Source of the DNA: Pirellulales bacterium
GTDB taxonomy: Bacteria; Planctomycetota; Planctomycetia; Pirellulales; Thermoguttaceae
Length of the DNA: 64,000 bases
Direction of reading: 5' to 3'
NCBI GenBank assembly: GCA_013360685.1
Contig: JABWBD010000001.1
Coordinates: 1 to 64,000, forward strand
How positions within the stretch are numbered: the stretch's first letter is position 1; every line of letters starts with the position of its first letter. Under the pieces are notes generated by a model, which had not been told where the DNA came from, did no database searches, and saw only the letters and a list, made by a program, of their open reading frames with translations. The position numbers were made by a program, and so were the translations under genes. Positions 38,794-49,500 of the stretch are shown piece after piece.

Positions 38794-40485
38794 ATGGAAC
38801 CGTGGGTGGATGCATTGCGGAGCCGGCGGGTTTTGGAGTGGCCGCACGGTTCGGTGCAGCGATCGCTGTACAAATCGATGGGCTACTCCGACTACGACCT
38901 CCAACGGCCGCTGATCGGGATCGCAAACTCCTGGAACCGCGTCGTGCCGGGCCACTACAACCTGGGGCTCGTCTCGGAGTATGTGAAGCAGGGGATTTTC
39001 CAGGCGGGCGGAACGCCGGTGGAATTCGGGGTGATCGCCGGGTGCGACGGGATCGCGCAGGCCCACGCCGGCATGCACTGCATCCTGCCCACGCGCGACC
39101 TGATCGCGCACGACGTGGAGATGATGGTCCAGGCGCACCAGTTCGACGGCGTGGTGCTTTTGGGCTCCTGCGACAAGATCGTTCCGGGGCTGCTGATGGC
39201 CGCCGCGCGGCTCGACTTGCCGGCGATCCTCGTGGTCGGGGGGCCGATGGAGGGCGGCTGCCCGTTCGACGGCCGGGCCTCGGACATCACCTCGCTGACC
39301 GAGGGGCTGGGGATGTTCGCGGCCGGAAAGCTCGACGAGCCGGCCCTACGGAAGCTGGAGGACCAGGTTGCGCCCACGTGCGGCTCCTGCTCCTTCCTGG
39401 GCACGGCCAACACGATGTGCTGCGTGGCGGAGGCGATGGGCATGTGCCTGCCGGGATCGGCAACGATTCCCGCCACGCACGCCGCGCGGCTGCGTGCCGC
39501 GCAGGCGTCGGGCCGGCAGATTGTAGAACTGGTGCGGCAGGGAATCACGGCACGCCGGATCATCAACCGCAAGGGGATCGAAAACGCCTTCCGGCTGGGC
39601 GCGGCGATCGGGGGTTCTACGAATCTCGCCCTGCACATTCCGGCGATCGCGTACGAGGCGGAGTGTTCCGAGATCGACATCGACGCCCTCGAACAACTCG
39701 CGAGCACGACGCCGCACATCGCCAAGATGAACCCGGCCGCGGTCTACAACGTGCCCGACTTCCACGCCGCCGGCGGTGTGCCGGCGACGATGAAGGAGCT
39801 CCTGCCGCTGATTCATCCAGATGCGATGAGCGTCACCGGCGGCTTCTTGGGGCATATCCTCCAGGATGTTCCCGAGGGCGATCGGCGGATCATTCGTCCC
39901 CTGAGCGACCCGTGGAGCGCCGCGGGCGGACTGGCGGTGCTGCGTGGGAACCTTGCGCCGCGGACGGCGGTGACCAAGCCGGCGGCGATTGCGGCCGAGC
40001 AGCTTATCTTCTCGGGGTTGGCGCGGTGCTTCGACCGCGAGGAGGCGGCCATCCAGGCGGTCATGGACGGCGTGGTCTGCGAGGGCGAGGTCGTGGTCAT
40101 CCGCTACGAAGGACCCAAGGGCGGGCCCGGCATGCGCGAGATGTACACGACGATGAAGCTGCTCTACGGCCGAGGGCTGGCGTTGAAGACGGCGGTGGTG
40201 ACCGACGGCCGCTTCTCCGGCACGAACAACGGCTGTTTCGTCGGCCACGTTTCGCCCGAAGCGGCGGAAGGCGGTCCAATTGCCATTGTCCGCGACGGCG
40301 ACCGCATTACGATCGACATCCCGAACCGCCGCCTCTCGCTTGATGTGTCCGACGAGGAGATCCGATCGCGTCTTGCCGAGTGGAAGCGGCCGGCGCCGAA
40401 GTTCAAACGGGGCTATTTGGCGCTGTACGCCCGGCTGGCGGAGTCGGCGGATAAGGGGGCAATCCTACGGCATGAAGCTGAGTAG
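38794..40485 (+). CDS. ilvD: IlvD/Edd family dehydratase, likely dihydroxy-acid dehydratase
   Basis: 563 aa; GSCDKIVPGLLMAAARLDLPAILVVGGPMEGG, CGSCSFLGTANTMCCVAEAMGM, TDGRFSGTNNGCFVGHVSPEAAEGG. Confidence 0.85.
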   Translation: MEPWVDALRSRRVLEWPHGSVQRSLYKSMGYSDYDLQRPLIGIANSWNRVVPGHYNLGLVSEYVKQGIFQAGGTPVEFGVIAGCDGIAQAHAGMHCILPTRDLIAHDVEMMVQAHQFDGVVLLGSCDKIVPGLLMAAARLDLPAILVVGGPMEGGCPFDGRASDITSLTEGLGMFAAGKLDEPALRKLEDQVAPTCGSCSFLGTANTMCCVAEAMGMCLPGSATIPATHAARLRAAQASGRQIVELVRQGITARRIINRKGIENAFRLGAAIGGSTNLALHIPAIAYEAECSEIDIDALEQLASTTPHIAKMNPAAVYNVPDFHAAGGVPATMKELLPLIHPDAMSVTGGFLGHILQDVPEGDRRIIRPLSDPWSAAGGLAVLRGNLAPRTAVTKPAAIAAEQLIFSGLARCFDREEAAIQAVMDGVVCEGEVVVIRYEGPKGGPGMREMYTTMKLLYGRGLALKTAVVTDGRFSGTNNGCFVGHVSPEAAEGGPIAIVRDGDRITIDIPNRRLSLDVSDEEIRSRLAEWKRPAPKFKRGYLALYARLAESADKGAILRHEAE

Positions 40486-40742
40486 TTGCGCCGGGATCGC
40501 TTGGCGGGATGAGGAGAAGGCAGGCGGAAAAGGGCTCTGCTGTGGGGAGCAGGGCGAGCCTGCAAGATCGTGTGGGATCACGTGACCAATGTCGAGCACT
40601 TCCGAGCGCGGCATCGCGTATGAAGCGTTCGGCACCGGATGGCGAATCGTGCGAGGGGCTGGCGGAGACCAGACCCTGTCAGCTCTCCGCATGTAGGCCG
40701 CACTAGAGATCCTAACAGAACCCCAACTACCCTCACCCCCTG

Positions 40743-40797
40743 CCCCTCTGGGCGAAGCGGGAGAGGGGAGTGCGCTGGGGCCTCGCTTCGAGGCCCC
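40743..40797. terminator. Two adjacent hairpins in a convergent intergenic region
   Basis: CCCCTCT...AGAGGGG (40743-40768) and GGGGCCTC-GCTTC-GAGGCCCC (40777-40797) between ilvD(+) and hemQ(-). Confidence 0.45.
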
Positions 40798-40811
40798 TCA
40801 GCTCTCGACCT

Positions 40812-41645
40812 TCATTGGCCTACCCGGCAGTGGCGGAGGATCTCGGCGGCCGTAGCGAGGTAGCCGATATAGAACGGCCCGAATTCGCCGAACCGGGCGC
40901 TGGCCTCGTCGAACCGCATGCGGTAGACGATCTGTGAGAGGAACCCGGGATTGCGGGCCCAAAGTGTCACACCCCATTCCCAGTCGTCCAGACCGATTCC
41001 GACGGTGACCAATTGGGTCACTTTGCCGGCAAACTTCATGCCGCTCTCGCCGTGCTCGGCCATCAAGCGTTCCCGCTCGTGGAAATCCAGGCGGAACCAG
41101 TTCTCGGCCGCGGCCCGCTTCTTGTTCATCGGATAGAAGCAGAGCGCCGGCCAGGTCGGCAAGTCGGGTGTGAGCCGCTGGCGCCGCATGATCTCGAGCC
41201 GGCGCTCGTACTGCTTGAGTTTTCCTTGATGCTCGTCCGTACCGGCCGTCAAGCCTTCCTTGGCCAGGCGCTCCCCGTACTGCTCCACGGATGGAATGTA
41301 CTCGGAAACCTCCGTGATGGAGACGTACGACCAGGCGGCCACGAGAGCGGAACCAAGCGGGCCGGCCATCAGGCGCTGGTGGACGCTGTCGATCACGAGC
41401 GGGTCCGGGTCCATCGCCAGCAGTCCGAAATCGGCCTTGTGTCCGGCGATCACAAACGTCTGCAGCCGCGTCGGCGCCAGCGGGCCCTCGGGAGCGAGCA
41501 CCGCGAGGAATTCCGAACAGCCATCGCTTAATTCACTCGGACCGAGGCTTCTGAGCCTTGCACGGTCAAAGCGGTAGAAATAATGGCTGCAGTGCCAGCC
41601 TTCCGTCGGCTGCAACGAGATTTCCGGGCGTGGATCGGAGGACAT
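40812..41645 (-). CDS. hemQ: Chlorite dismutase-like / HemQ coproheme decarboxylase family
   Basis: GWHCSHYFYRFDRARLRSL; PALCFYPMNKKRAAAENWFRLDFHERERLMAEHGESGMKFAGKVTQLVTVGIGLDDWEWGVTLWA. Confidence 0.9.
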   Translation of the reverse strand: MSSDPRPEISLQPTEGWHCSHYFYRFDRARLRSLGPSELSDGCSEFLAVLAPEGPLAPTRLQTFVIAGHKADFGLLAMDPDPLVIDSVHQRLMAGPLGSALVAAWSYVSITEVSEYIPSVEQYGERLAKEGLTAGTDEHQGKLKQYERRLEIMRRQRLTPDLPTWPALCFYPMNKKRAAAENWFRLDFHERERLMAEHGESGMKFAGKVTQLVTVGIGLDDWEWGVTLWARNPGFLSQIVYRMRFDEASARFGEFGPFYIGYLATAAEILRHCRVGQ

Positions 41646-41668
41646 CGCTTTGGTGGGGTTCTGAGGGA

Positions 41669-42079
41669 CTAGGACAACAGCCGGTTGACACTGTCCAGCA
41701 GTCGGTCCATGGCGAACGGCTTGCGGATGTAGTCGTCTACCCCCAACATCTCGGCATACGCCTTGTGGCGGCTTCCCTCGTTTGCGGTAATCATGATGAC
41801 CCGCATCGGGATGCGACGGGTCCGGCGGAGTTTTTCCAGGACAAGGAAACCGCTCCGCTTGGGCATCATCATGTCGAGGATGACCAGATCCGGATCCTCC
41901 CGTTCGGCCATGGCCAGGCCCTGGTTGCCGTCGCGCGCTACGAGAATCTCATAGCCGAGAGCTTCCAAGGCCAACCGCATCGACTCGACGATCTCATAGT
42001 CGTCGTCGACCAGGAGGATTCGCTTGGCCTGGCCGTTTCCTTTTTCTTCGCCCGCCTCGTTCGTCGGTTCCTGCGCCAT
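41669..42079 (-). CDS. Single-domain response regulator receiver protein
   Basis: ILLVDDDYEIVESMRLALEALGYEI...DLVILDMMMPKRSGFLVLEKLRR...VIMITA...VDDYIRKPFAMDRLL. Confidence 0.92.
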   Translation of the reverse strand: MAQEPTNEAGEEKGNGQAKRILLVDDDYEIVESMRLALEALGYEILVARDGNQGLAMAEREDPDLVILDMMMPKRSGFLVLEKLRRTRRIPMRVIMITANEGSRHKAYAEMLGVDDYIRKPFAMDRLLDSVNRLLS

Positions 42080-42239
42080 TACATCAGTCCTGAAGGAAAT
42101 GCCGGGGAATGGAAGTCCGCCGACCGGGGTATGGCCATAAGTGAGGTATGTCCTAAACCTTTATCAATAGCGGAGTCGAGTCCTGAATGCAAGGCTCCCT
42201 TGGGGTAAACCGAGCGAGCTGCGGCTTGCTCTTCTTGTC

Positions 42240-42935
42240 TTAACGGCAACTCCTCGAAACACTTGCCGACGTTGTCGCGCTCTCGATCCGGCCTTCGCGG
42301 AGCGTCACCGTACGTTGCTGAGCATCCCCAGGCGAAAATTCCTGGTGCGTGACCAAGAGCACCGTCCCACCCAGACGGTGGAAATCAGCCAGGAGCGTCA
42401 GAACCGTACCGGCATTATCGGAATCGAGATTGCCGGTCGGCTCATCCGCCAGGATCAGCTTCGGCCGATTGAACATGGCCCTTGCGATGGCCACGCGCTG
42501 GCATTCGCCGGTGCTCAATTCCGCCGGGCGGTGGTTCAGTCGATGCCCCAAGCCGAATTCCTCGAGCAACGCGCTCGCTCGCCGCCGGACCGCCCCTTTC
42601 GAATCGGGCAATGCCGCCACGGCCACGTTCTCGACGACGGTGAGATACGGAACCAGGTGGAAAGTCTGGAAGACAAAGCCGATCCGCTCGGCACGAAACC
42701 TAGCGCGCGCCGAGGCGTTCAACAGCCGCAGGTCTTCCCCGGCCACGATGACGCGCCCCGAACTCGGCCGGCTCAGCCCGCCGACGAGGGTCAACAGGGT
42801 CGATTTCCCGGAACCGCTCGGGCCTCGAACCACAACGAACTCGCCCGGCGGCACGTCCATGCTGATTTCGGCCAGAGCATGGACCGGCCCGTCGGCGGTC
42901 TGGTAAGTCTTGGAGGCGTTTTCGAGGTGAATCAT
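42240..42935 (-). CDS. ABC transporter ATP-binding protein, LolD/MacB type
   Basis: MIHLENASKTYQTADGPVHALAEISMDVPPGEFVVVRGPSGSGKSTLLTLVGGL; LSTGECQRVAIARAMFNRPKLILADEPTGNLD. Confidence 0.93.
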   Translation of the reverse strand: MIHLENASKTYQTADGPVHALAEISMDVPPGEFVVVRGPSGSGKSTLLTLVGGLSRPSSGRVIVAGEDLRLLNASARARFRAERIGFVFQTFHLVPYLTVVENVAVAALPDSKGAVRRRASALLEEFGLGHRLNHRPAELSTGECQRVAIARAMFNRPKLILADEPTGNLDSDNAGTVLTLLADFHRLGGTVLLVTHQEFSPGDAQQRTVTLREGRIESATTSASVSRSCR

Positions 42936-42943
42936 GGTGTCGA

Positions 42944-44380
42944 TTATTCCAGCCGGCGCCGCCGGAGCAAGACCAGTCCGGCCGTCAGGACCGCGATTCC
43001 CGCAACGGCCGCACCCGCGCCGAGCGTCCACATCTGTCGCGAGGCCAGAGACACCGTGCCGGAAGGAGCAACCGGTGCCGCGGCGACAGGCCGCGCCCCG
43101 GATGGTGTCGATTGGGCGGCCGCGCCGCCTGAGCCCGTGGCTGGCGCGGGGGTAGTTGTCGCCGGCGCAGCAGGGGCGGCACTCTGGACTTCGGCCGACA
43201 TCCCCTTCACGTCGGTCGACGCCAAAGTCGTGGAGTCGGCTTGTTCGTTGGCTTCCTTGACACCGGCCCCACTTGAATCGCCCATCGGGACTTCCTGGTA
43301 ACCGATTTCTGGAGGCGATAGCGTCGGGTCGTTTTCCGCCATGCGATCCGCTGTGGATTCCCAATCCCACCGAAACAGCAGATCAACGCCCGGATTCTGC
43401 TCTTTCACCATGCAGGAGCACGCGCCGGCAAGAAACGCGACCAGCCCGCAGAGATTGTCGCTCGTAATCCCCTTGCCGACATACGGTTCCATCGATCGCC
43501 CTCGCCCATAGACGGCGAAGACCATCGGCTCGCCGATATATTCGTGCAGGTCCGGTTCAATCTTCATCAGCGACTGGACTAGCCACTTCTCCGCCGCATC
43601 CTCGCGGCCGACCGTAATCGTCGCCAGATTCAGGCGGTTGGCGGCCGCCTTGGCGTCGTCACCCGCCGTATCCGAAGCCTCGCCAGGCATCGGTTCTTCC
43701 GCGGACGACACCGGGATCTTCCCCGAAGCGGCCTGGGCGATCGTGTCGCGAATCACGCCTTCGACGCGCTCGTTTTCCACCGCATCTTTCCCCGGCAGCA
43801 ACAGGAGCACGGCGGCATTTCCCTGGTCGAGCAGTTCGCCCAGCTTCTTCCGCGCCGGCGATTCCAACAGCCCCGTCGCGGCGCGCTCGTCGAGCCGCTC
43901 CGCCGCCAATTCCGCTCCCCAGGGAGTCATGATCACATGGATCGGCAGCGCGCCGGCGTTCTTGGACTCAAGTGCTTCGCGCACGGGCGGCGGCAACTTT
44001 TCCGGCTGCCACTGGTCCAGATTGATCGGCTCCAGCACAATGTTCGCGACCGTGGACTCCCCTTTGGCGGCCTCGCGGAGCAGCCGGTTGACAGGCTCGT
44101 CTTGGGCATCCGGTTCGCCCCGGTGCAGATAACAGACCACGAACGGCGACGACGCCCAGTTGTACATCGCATACCGGTACACGGGCGTCGTGCACGCCGA
44201 AGCCGGCGACAGCGGGCCGAGAATCCCCACAAGCACAAGGATCGCGGCCCGCACAAGATAGGGAACGACCGTCCCAGAGCCTCGATCGGACCCGCCGGCC
44301 AACCGGGCACTCACGCCAAGGCCGAGGCCTTTGGCGGGTCTCCGGGACAAGTTCTTGCCCAGGATTGGGTGGTTTAACAT
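42944..44380 (-). CDS. Secreted, C-terminally membrane-anchored protein of unknown function
   Basis: Hydrophobic N-terminus YLVRAAILVLVGILGPLSPASA; C-terminal TM plus RRRR tail WTLGAGAAVAGIAVLTAGLVLLRRRRLE; 8 nt upstream of the ABC ATPase. Confidence 0.7.
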   Translation of the reverse strand: MLNHPILGKNLSRRPAKGLGLGVSARLAGGSDRGSGTVVPYLVRAAILVLVGILGPLSPASACTTPVYRYAMYNWASSPFVVCYLHRGEPDAQDEPVNRLLREAAKGESTVANIVLEPINLDQWQPEKLPPPVREALESKNAGALPIHVIMTPWGAELAAERLDERAATGLLESPARKKLGELLDQGNAAVLLLLPGKDAVENERVEGVIRDTIAQAASGKIPVSSAEEPMPGEASDTAGDDAKAAANRLNLATITVGREDAAEKWLVQSLMKIEPDLHEYIGEPMVFAVYGRGRSMEPYVGKGITSDNLCGLVAFLAGACSCMVKEQNPGVDLLFRWDWESTADRMAENDPTLSPPEIGYQEVPMGDSSGAGVKEANEQADSTTLASTDVKGMSAEVQSAAPAAPATTTPAPATGSGGAAAQSTPSGARPVAAAPVAPSGTVSLASRQMWTLGAGAAVAGIAVLTAGLVLLRRRRLE

Positions 44381-44627
44381 GACTCTCCTCAAAAGCCTCG
44401 TGAGCACCCGGAAGAACGCGTACGGGCAAAATGTCTGTTCCCGCTCTCTCGGCACCACCATATATATGGGCCTGGCAGGCAGAAAGCAAATCCCTCGTCC
44501 AATGGCAGCCGCGCGATTGCTGAAAAAGGGAATGGCTCCGCAGTCCATTGTGGCTGGATTGACGGCACACCCCGAATATTGTGCTATCAATACCCTTTTC
44601 AGGAAACTCAGCAACCGATGGAACATC

Positions 44628-45314
44628 TTAGAACCTGGACTCCAGCCCTTCTCCAAACGTAACCGGCAAGTCAATCGCCTTTTGAAGACGGCAAATGTAC
44701 TCTTTCCGGGGGATCTGAATTGCACCAAGCCGCGCAGTGTGGGCCGTCCGCTGCTGGATGTCCAGCAACTTGTAGCCGCGGGCCCGCAGATGGTCTACGA
44801 GATGCGCCAACGCCACCTTTGAAGCATCGCGGACCCGATAGAACTTCGATTCCGCGGCGAACAGTCCGCCAATCGACACACCGTAGGTTCCTCCCGCCAG
44901 CAGTCCCTCATGCCATACCTCGATGCTATGAGCGTGGCCCAATTCGAATAGCCGCGTATAGGCTCTGATCATCGCTGGGAAAAGCCATGTCGAATTCGTC
45001 CGCCCGTTTTCCGTGGCGCAACCCTGGATCACTCCTGCGAAGTCGCGATCGGACGTGACCGAGAACTTTTCACTGCGGCAGGTTCTCAGCAATCGCCTGG
45101 AAACATGAAAACCATCGAACTCGATGACGGCGCGAGGATCGGGCGACCACCAGGTCATCAGGCCCACGTCGCCGGTGAAAGGCCAGGGAAAAATGCCGTG
45201 TCGGTAGGCGTCGAGAATCCAAGGAGGAGAAAGCCTGCCTCCAACGGCAACGAGCCCATCCGGATCCGCGGTTTCCGGGGGAGGGAAGAAACGGGACGGG
45301 GGAAAAGTATCCAT
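44628..45314 (-). CDS. aat: Leucyl/phenylalanyl-tRNA--protein transferase
   Basis: FPPPETADPDGLVAVGGRLSPPWILDAYRHGIFPWPF; WWSPDPRAVIEFDGFHVSRRL; EVWHEGLLAGGTYGVSIGGLFAAESKFY. Confidence 0.95.
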   Translation of the reverse strand: MDTFPPSRFFPPPETADPDGLVAVGGRLSPPWILDAYRHGIFPWPFTGDVGLMTWWSPDPRAVIEFDGFHVSRRLLRTCRSEKFSVTSDRDFAGVIQGCATENGRTNSTWLFPAMIRAYTRLFELGHAHSIEVWHEGLLAGGTYGVSIGGLFAAESKFYRVRDASKVALAHLVDHLRARGYKLLDIQQRTAHTARLGAIQIPRKEYICRLQKAIDLPVTFGEGLESRF

Positions 45315-45610
45315 CCGAGACCAGCCGGCTTGACCATGATAGGGGCGCTCTTCGATCTTCGCGTCGCCCCGTTTATTCTACCGCCACTGCTCAGCCATGT
45401 TGCCACGCCCGAATCATCGCACATACCCCCCACCAGGGCGAGCAACACCGCACTCGGCCATCGTGAAGCGATTCCCAATTGTCGTGGCCGACGGAGGCAG
45501 CCGGCTTGCGTGTAATTCCTTTCCCGCCAGTCGCCCAAAGCGACCGCCGTCTGCTACAATGTCGGCTCCTTGGAGGACTGCGAGCGTAGTGCCGCTTCGA
45601 GGCCAAGAAC

Positions 45611-45672
45611 GTGGGCAGACGAACTCCTGAGAGTTCGGGAATCACGGAAGTCTTACGACTTCCCCTACCCAC
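45611..45672. repeat. Diverged copy of the 30765-30828 palindromic element
   Basis: GGGCAG...CTGAGAGTTCGGG...TTACGACTTC..CTAC aligns to GGGCAG..GTGAGAGTTCGGG...TCACGACTTCGGCTAC. Confidence 0.7.
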
Positions 45673-45698
45673 AAATGGAGCATTGAAGCGGCAGTGGA

Positions 45699-46550
45699 TT
45701 GCCCATGAGACATTACGACACAGTAGCGATCGTCGGGGTCGGCCTGATCGGCGGATCCATCGGGTTGGCGCTTCGCGAGCGCGGATTGGCGGAGAAGATC
45801 ATCGGGATCGGTCGACGCCAGGCCAGCCTGCGCACGGCCCGTCGGGTGGGTGCGGTGACGAACACAACGATCGACCTTGCCAAGGGAGTGGCCGACGCCG
45901 AACTGGTGGTCATTTGCACCCCCGTGGGGAGCGTCGTGGGAAACGTCCTCGAAGCGGCCGCGAACTGTCCGGAAGGCACGCTGATTACCGATGCTGGGAG
46001 CACCAAACAGGAGATCGTCGACGCGTTGGACGGCAAGTTGCCTCGCGGTTGCCGGTTTCTTGGGAGCCATCCGTTGGCCGGCAGCGAGAAAGCCGGGGCG
46101 TCGCATGCCGCCGCCGACCTTTTCGAGGGCCGCGTGGCCATTCTCACTCCCACGCTGAACACCCACGCCGAGGATTTCGACCAGTTGGAGCAGTTCTGGT
46201 CTGCGCTCGGCTCGGTTGTGATCCAGATGAGCCCGGTGGAACACGATCGGGCTTTGGCCGTCACGAGCCATCTGCCTCACGCGATTGCCGCCGTCTTGGC
46301 GTCGATGCTGCCCGAAAACTTGTTCCGTTTGACCGGTGCCGGCTTTCACGACACCACCCGCATCGCCGGTGGCGACCCGGAACTCTGGAAACAGATCTTC
46401 GCCGCCAACCGTACCAATGTGCTGGCCCTCCTCGACCAATTCAGTCAGCGGCTCCGTGCCTTCCGGTCCGCACTGGAGCAAAACGACGCGGCCGCGATGG
46501 AAGCACTCCTCAATCTAGCGAAAAAAAACCGAGATGCTTTGGGAAGTTGA
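45699..46550 (+). CDS. tyrA: Prephenate dehydrogenase
   Basis: [74 protein letters not shown]. Confidence 0.9.
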   Translation: MPMRHYDTVAIVGVGLIGGSIGLALRERGLAEKIIGIGRRQASLRTARRVGAVTNTTIDLAKGVADAELVVICTPVGSVVGNVLEAAANCPEGTLITDAGSTKQEIVDALDGKLPRGCRFLGSHPLAGSEKAGASHAAADLFEGRVAILTPTLNTHAEDFDQLEQFWSALGSVVIQMSPVEHDRALAVTSHLPHAIAAVLASMLPENLFRLTGAGFHDTTRIAGGDPELWKQIFAANRTNVLALLDQFSQRLRAFRSALEQNDAAAMEALLNLAKKNRDALGS

Positions 46551-49500
46551 TATCTACCCTCGCGCCGGGCAGCCGGACCTCATCGGCACTCAAGTGGTCT
46601 CAGACGCCGCCGACCTGGGACTGGCAGCCACACTGGGAGTTACCGCCGCGCGAGGCTATCTCATCCAAGGCGACCTGGACCGCGAGCAGGTAGAGCGCGT
46701 CGCCGATGAACTGCTGGCCGACCGGGTTGTGGAACGGACCATCGTCGCGCCGGTCGGCGATGCGTTGCTGGCGGAGGCGCCCGAGGGACGGGTGCACCTG
46801 ATCCACGTGCTGCCGAAACCCGGGGTCACGGATCCGGTGGCCCAAAGCGCCCTGTCCGCCATCGCCGATTTCGGCATCGCGGCCCAGGCGGTTCGCACCC
46901 TGAAAAAATACTGGACCACGCGACTGCCCGACCAGCACGTCCGCCTGCTGTGCTCCAAGGTACTCGCCAATGATGCGATCGAACAGGTCATCATCGGACC
47001 CCTGACGTTCTCGCATCTGGAACTCGGCTCCCCGTACCGGTTCCAGCCGAACACCGTTCCGATCCGGGCGATGGACGACGAGGCCCTGAAACGGCTCAGC
47101 CGCGAGGGCCAACTTTACCTGTCTCTGGTGGAAATGCAGACCATTCAAGGCCACTTCCGCCAGCTCGACCGCGACCCCAGCGACGCGGAACTGGAGACCA
47201 TCGCCCAGACCTGGAGCGAGCACTGCAGCCACAAGACCCTGGCCGGCCGCATCCGCTATCGCGATGAAAACGGCGAGCGGCATTTCGAGAACATGCTTCG
47301 CGAGACGATCTTCGCGGCCACCCAAGAGATCCGCAAGGAGCTGGGCGAACGTGACTGGTGCGTGAGCGTGTTCCGCGACAACGCCGGGGTGATCCGTTTC
47401 GATGACCAGTACAACGTGGTTTTCAAGGTGGAGACCCACAACCATCCCTCCGCCCTGGAACCGTACGGCGGCGCCAACACGGGCATCGGCGGCGTCATCC
47501 GGGATCCGATGGGCACCGGCCTGGGCGCCAAGCCGATCTGCAACACCGACGTGTTCTGTTTCGCCCCGCCCGACACTCCTGCCGACCAGTTGCCGCCCGG
47601 TGTGCTTCATCCGCGGCGCGTGATGAAGGGAGTCGTGGCCGGAGTGCGGGACTACGGCAACCGCATGGGCATTCCGACTGTCAACGGGGCGATCTATTTC
47701 GATCCCCGTTACCTCGGCAATCCGCTGGTCTATTGCGGCAACGTCGGCCTCATCCCGCGTGAAAAGTCGAGCAAGGAAGCCAAGGCCGGCGACCTGATCG
47801 TGGCGGTGGGCGGGCGGACCGGCCGTGACGGAATCCACGGCGCCACGTTCAGCTCCGCGGAACTGACGAGCCAGAGCGAGTCCATCTCCGGCGGCGCCGT
47901 GCAAATCGGCAACGCCATCACCGAAAAGATGGTCCTCGACGTGCTCTTGGCCGCGCGCGACCGTGGGCTGTACAACGCGGTTACCGACTACGGCGCCGGC
48001 GGCTTCTCTAGTGCCGTGGGCGAAATGGGGGAACAGATCGGGGCCGAGGTCTGGCTCGACCGCGTACCGCTCAAGTACGAGGGCCTCTCGTATACCGAAA
48101 TCTGGATCTCCGAGGCCCAGGAACGCATGGTGCTTTCGGTGCCGCCGGAGAAGTGGGAGGAACTTCAGAGCCTCTGCCGGTCGGAAGGCGTCGAGGCCAC
48201 CGCGATCGGCCAGTTCGTCCCCACGGGACACCTGGTGCTCAAGTACAACGACCACCAGGTCGCGCAGCTTTCCATGCAGTTCCTCCACGACGGCCGCCCG
48301 CCCGTGGTCCGCGAGGCCATCTACACTCGGCCCGCTCCCCAACCATTGGAGATCTCCAAGGGCGAGTCATGGGACTTTGCCGCCCCGCTTCGGCAGATCC
48401 TCGGCTCGCTCAACGTGGCCAGCAAACACTGGGTCATCCGGCAATACGACCACGAGGTCCAGGGGGGCAGCGTGATCAAACCGCTGGTCGGCGTGCAGAA
48501 CGACGGACCGAGCGACGCCGCCGTGCTGCGGCCGGTCCTCGGCTCCCGGCGAGGACTGGTGATCGCCTGCGGCATGAATCCCCGCTACGGCGATCTGGAT
48601 CCCTACTGGATGGCGGCCGGCGCGATCGACGAGGCGGTGCGCAACTGCGTCGCGGTCGGGGCGGATCCGTCGCGGATTGCCATTCTCGACAACTTCTGCT
48701 GGGGCAATACCGACCGGCCGGAAACCCTCGGTTCGCTGGTCCGCGCCGCCCTGGCCTGCCACGACACGGCCGTCGCGCTCCAGACCCCCTTCATCAGCGG
48801 CAAGGACAGCCTCAACAACGAATTCCGGCCCGCGGGCGCAGCGGAGCCGATCTCCATCCCCCCGTCGCTGCTGATCAGCGCCATGGGACAGGTTGACGAC
48901 GTCGGTCGGTGCGTGAGTATGGACCTGAAGGAGCCGGGCAACTACCTGTACCAAGTGGGCGTGACGAAAGAAGAACTGGGCGGCTCCCATTACGCGATGG
49001 TCGTGGGATTGCGTGGCGGACAGGTTCCCCAGGTCGATGCGCGGCAGGCACGAGCGATCTTCGCGGCCCTGCACCGGGCGATCGACGCCGGGCTGGTCCG
49101 GGCGTGCCACGACTTGAGCGAAGGTGGCCTGGCGGTGGCCGCCGCGGAAATGGCGTTCGCCGGCGGTCTCGGCGCCCGCATCCAACTGGACCGAGTGCCG
49201 CAGGCGGTCGACGCGGGCACGACAGCCGCCGCCGAAACGGAACGTCTCTCCAAGCGGCTTCGCAACCAGGAATTCCATCCGCTGAGCACCTACTTTCCGG
49301 CCAATGAAGTCTTGCTGTTCAGCGAGTCGAACACGCGGCTGTTATGCGAGGTCCGCCCCGACGACGCGGAAGCTTTTGAGCAGACGCTGGCCGGCCTGCC
49401 GCATGCCGTGATCGGCGAAGTTTCCGACGCGGGAGTCCTCGAAATCCTCGGCATCCCTCGGCCGGTGCCAGACGACACCGGCCGCGGACGCGTGGAACTG

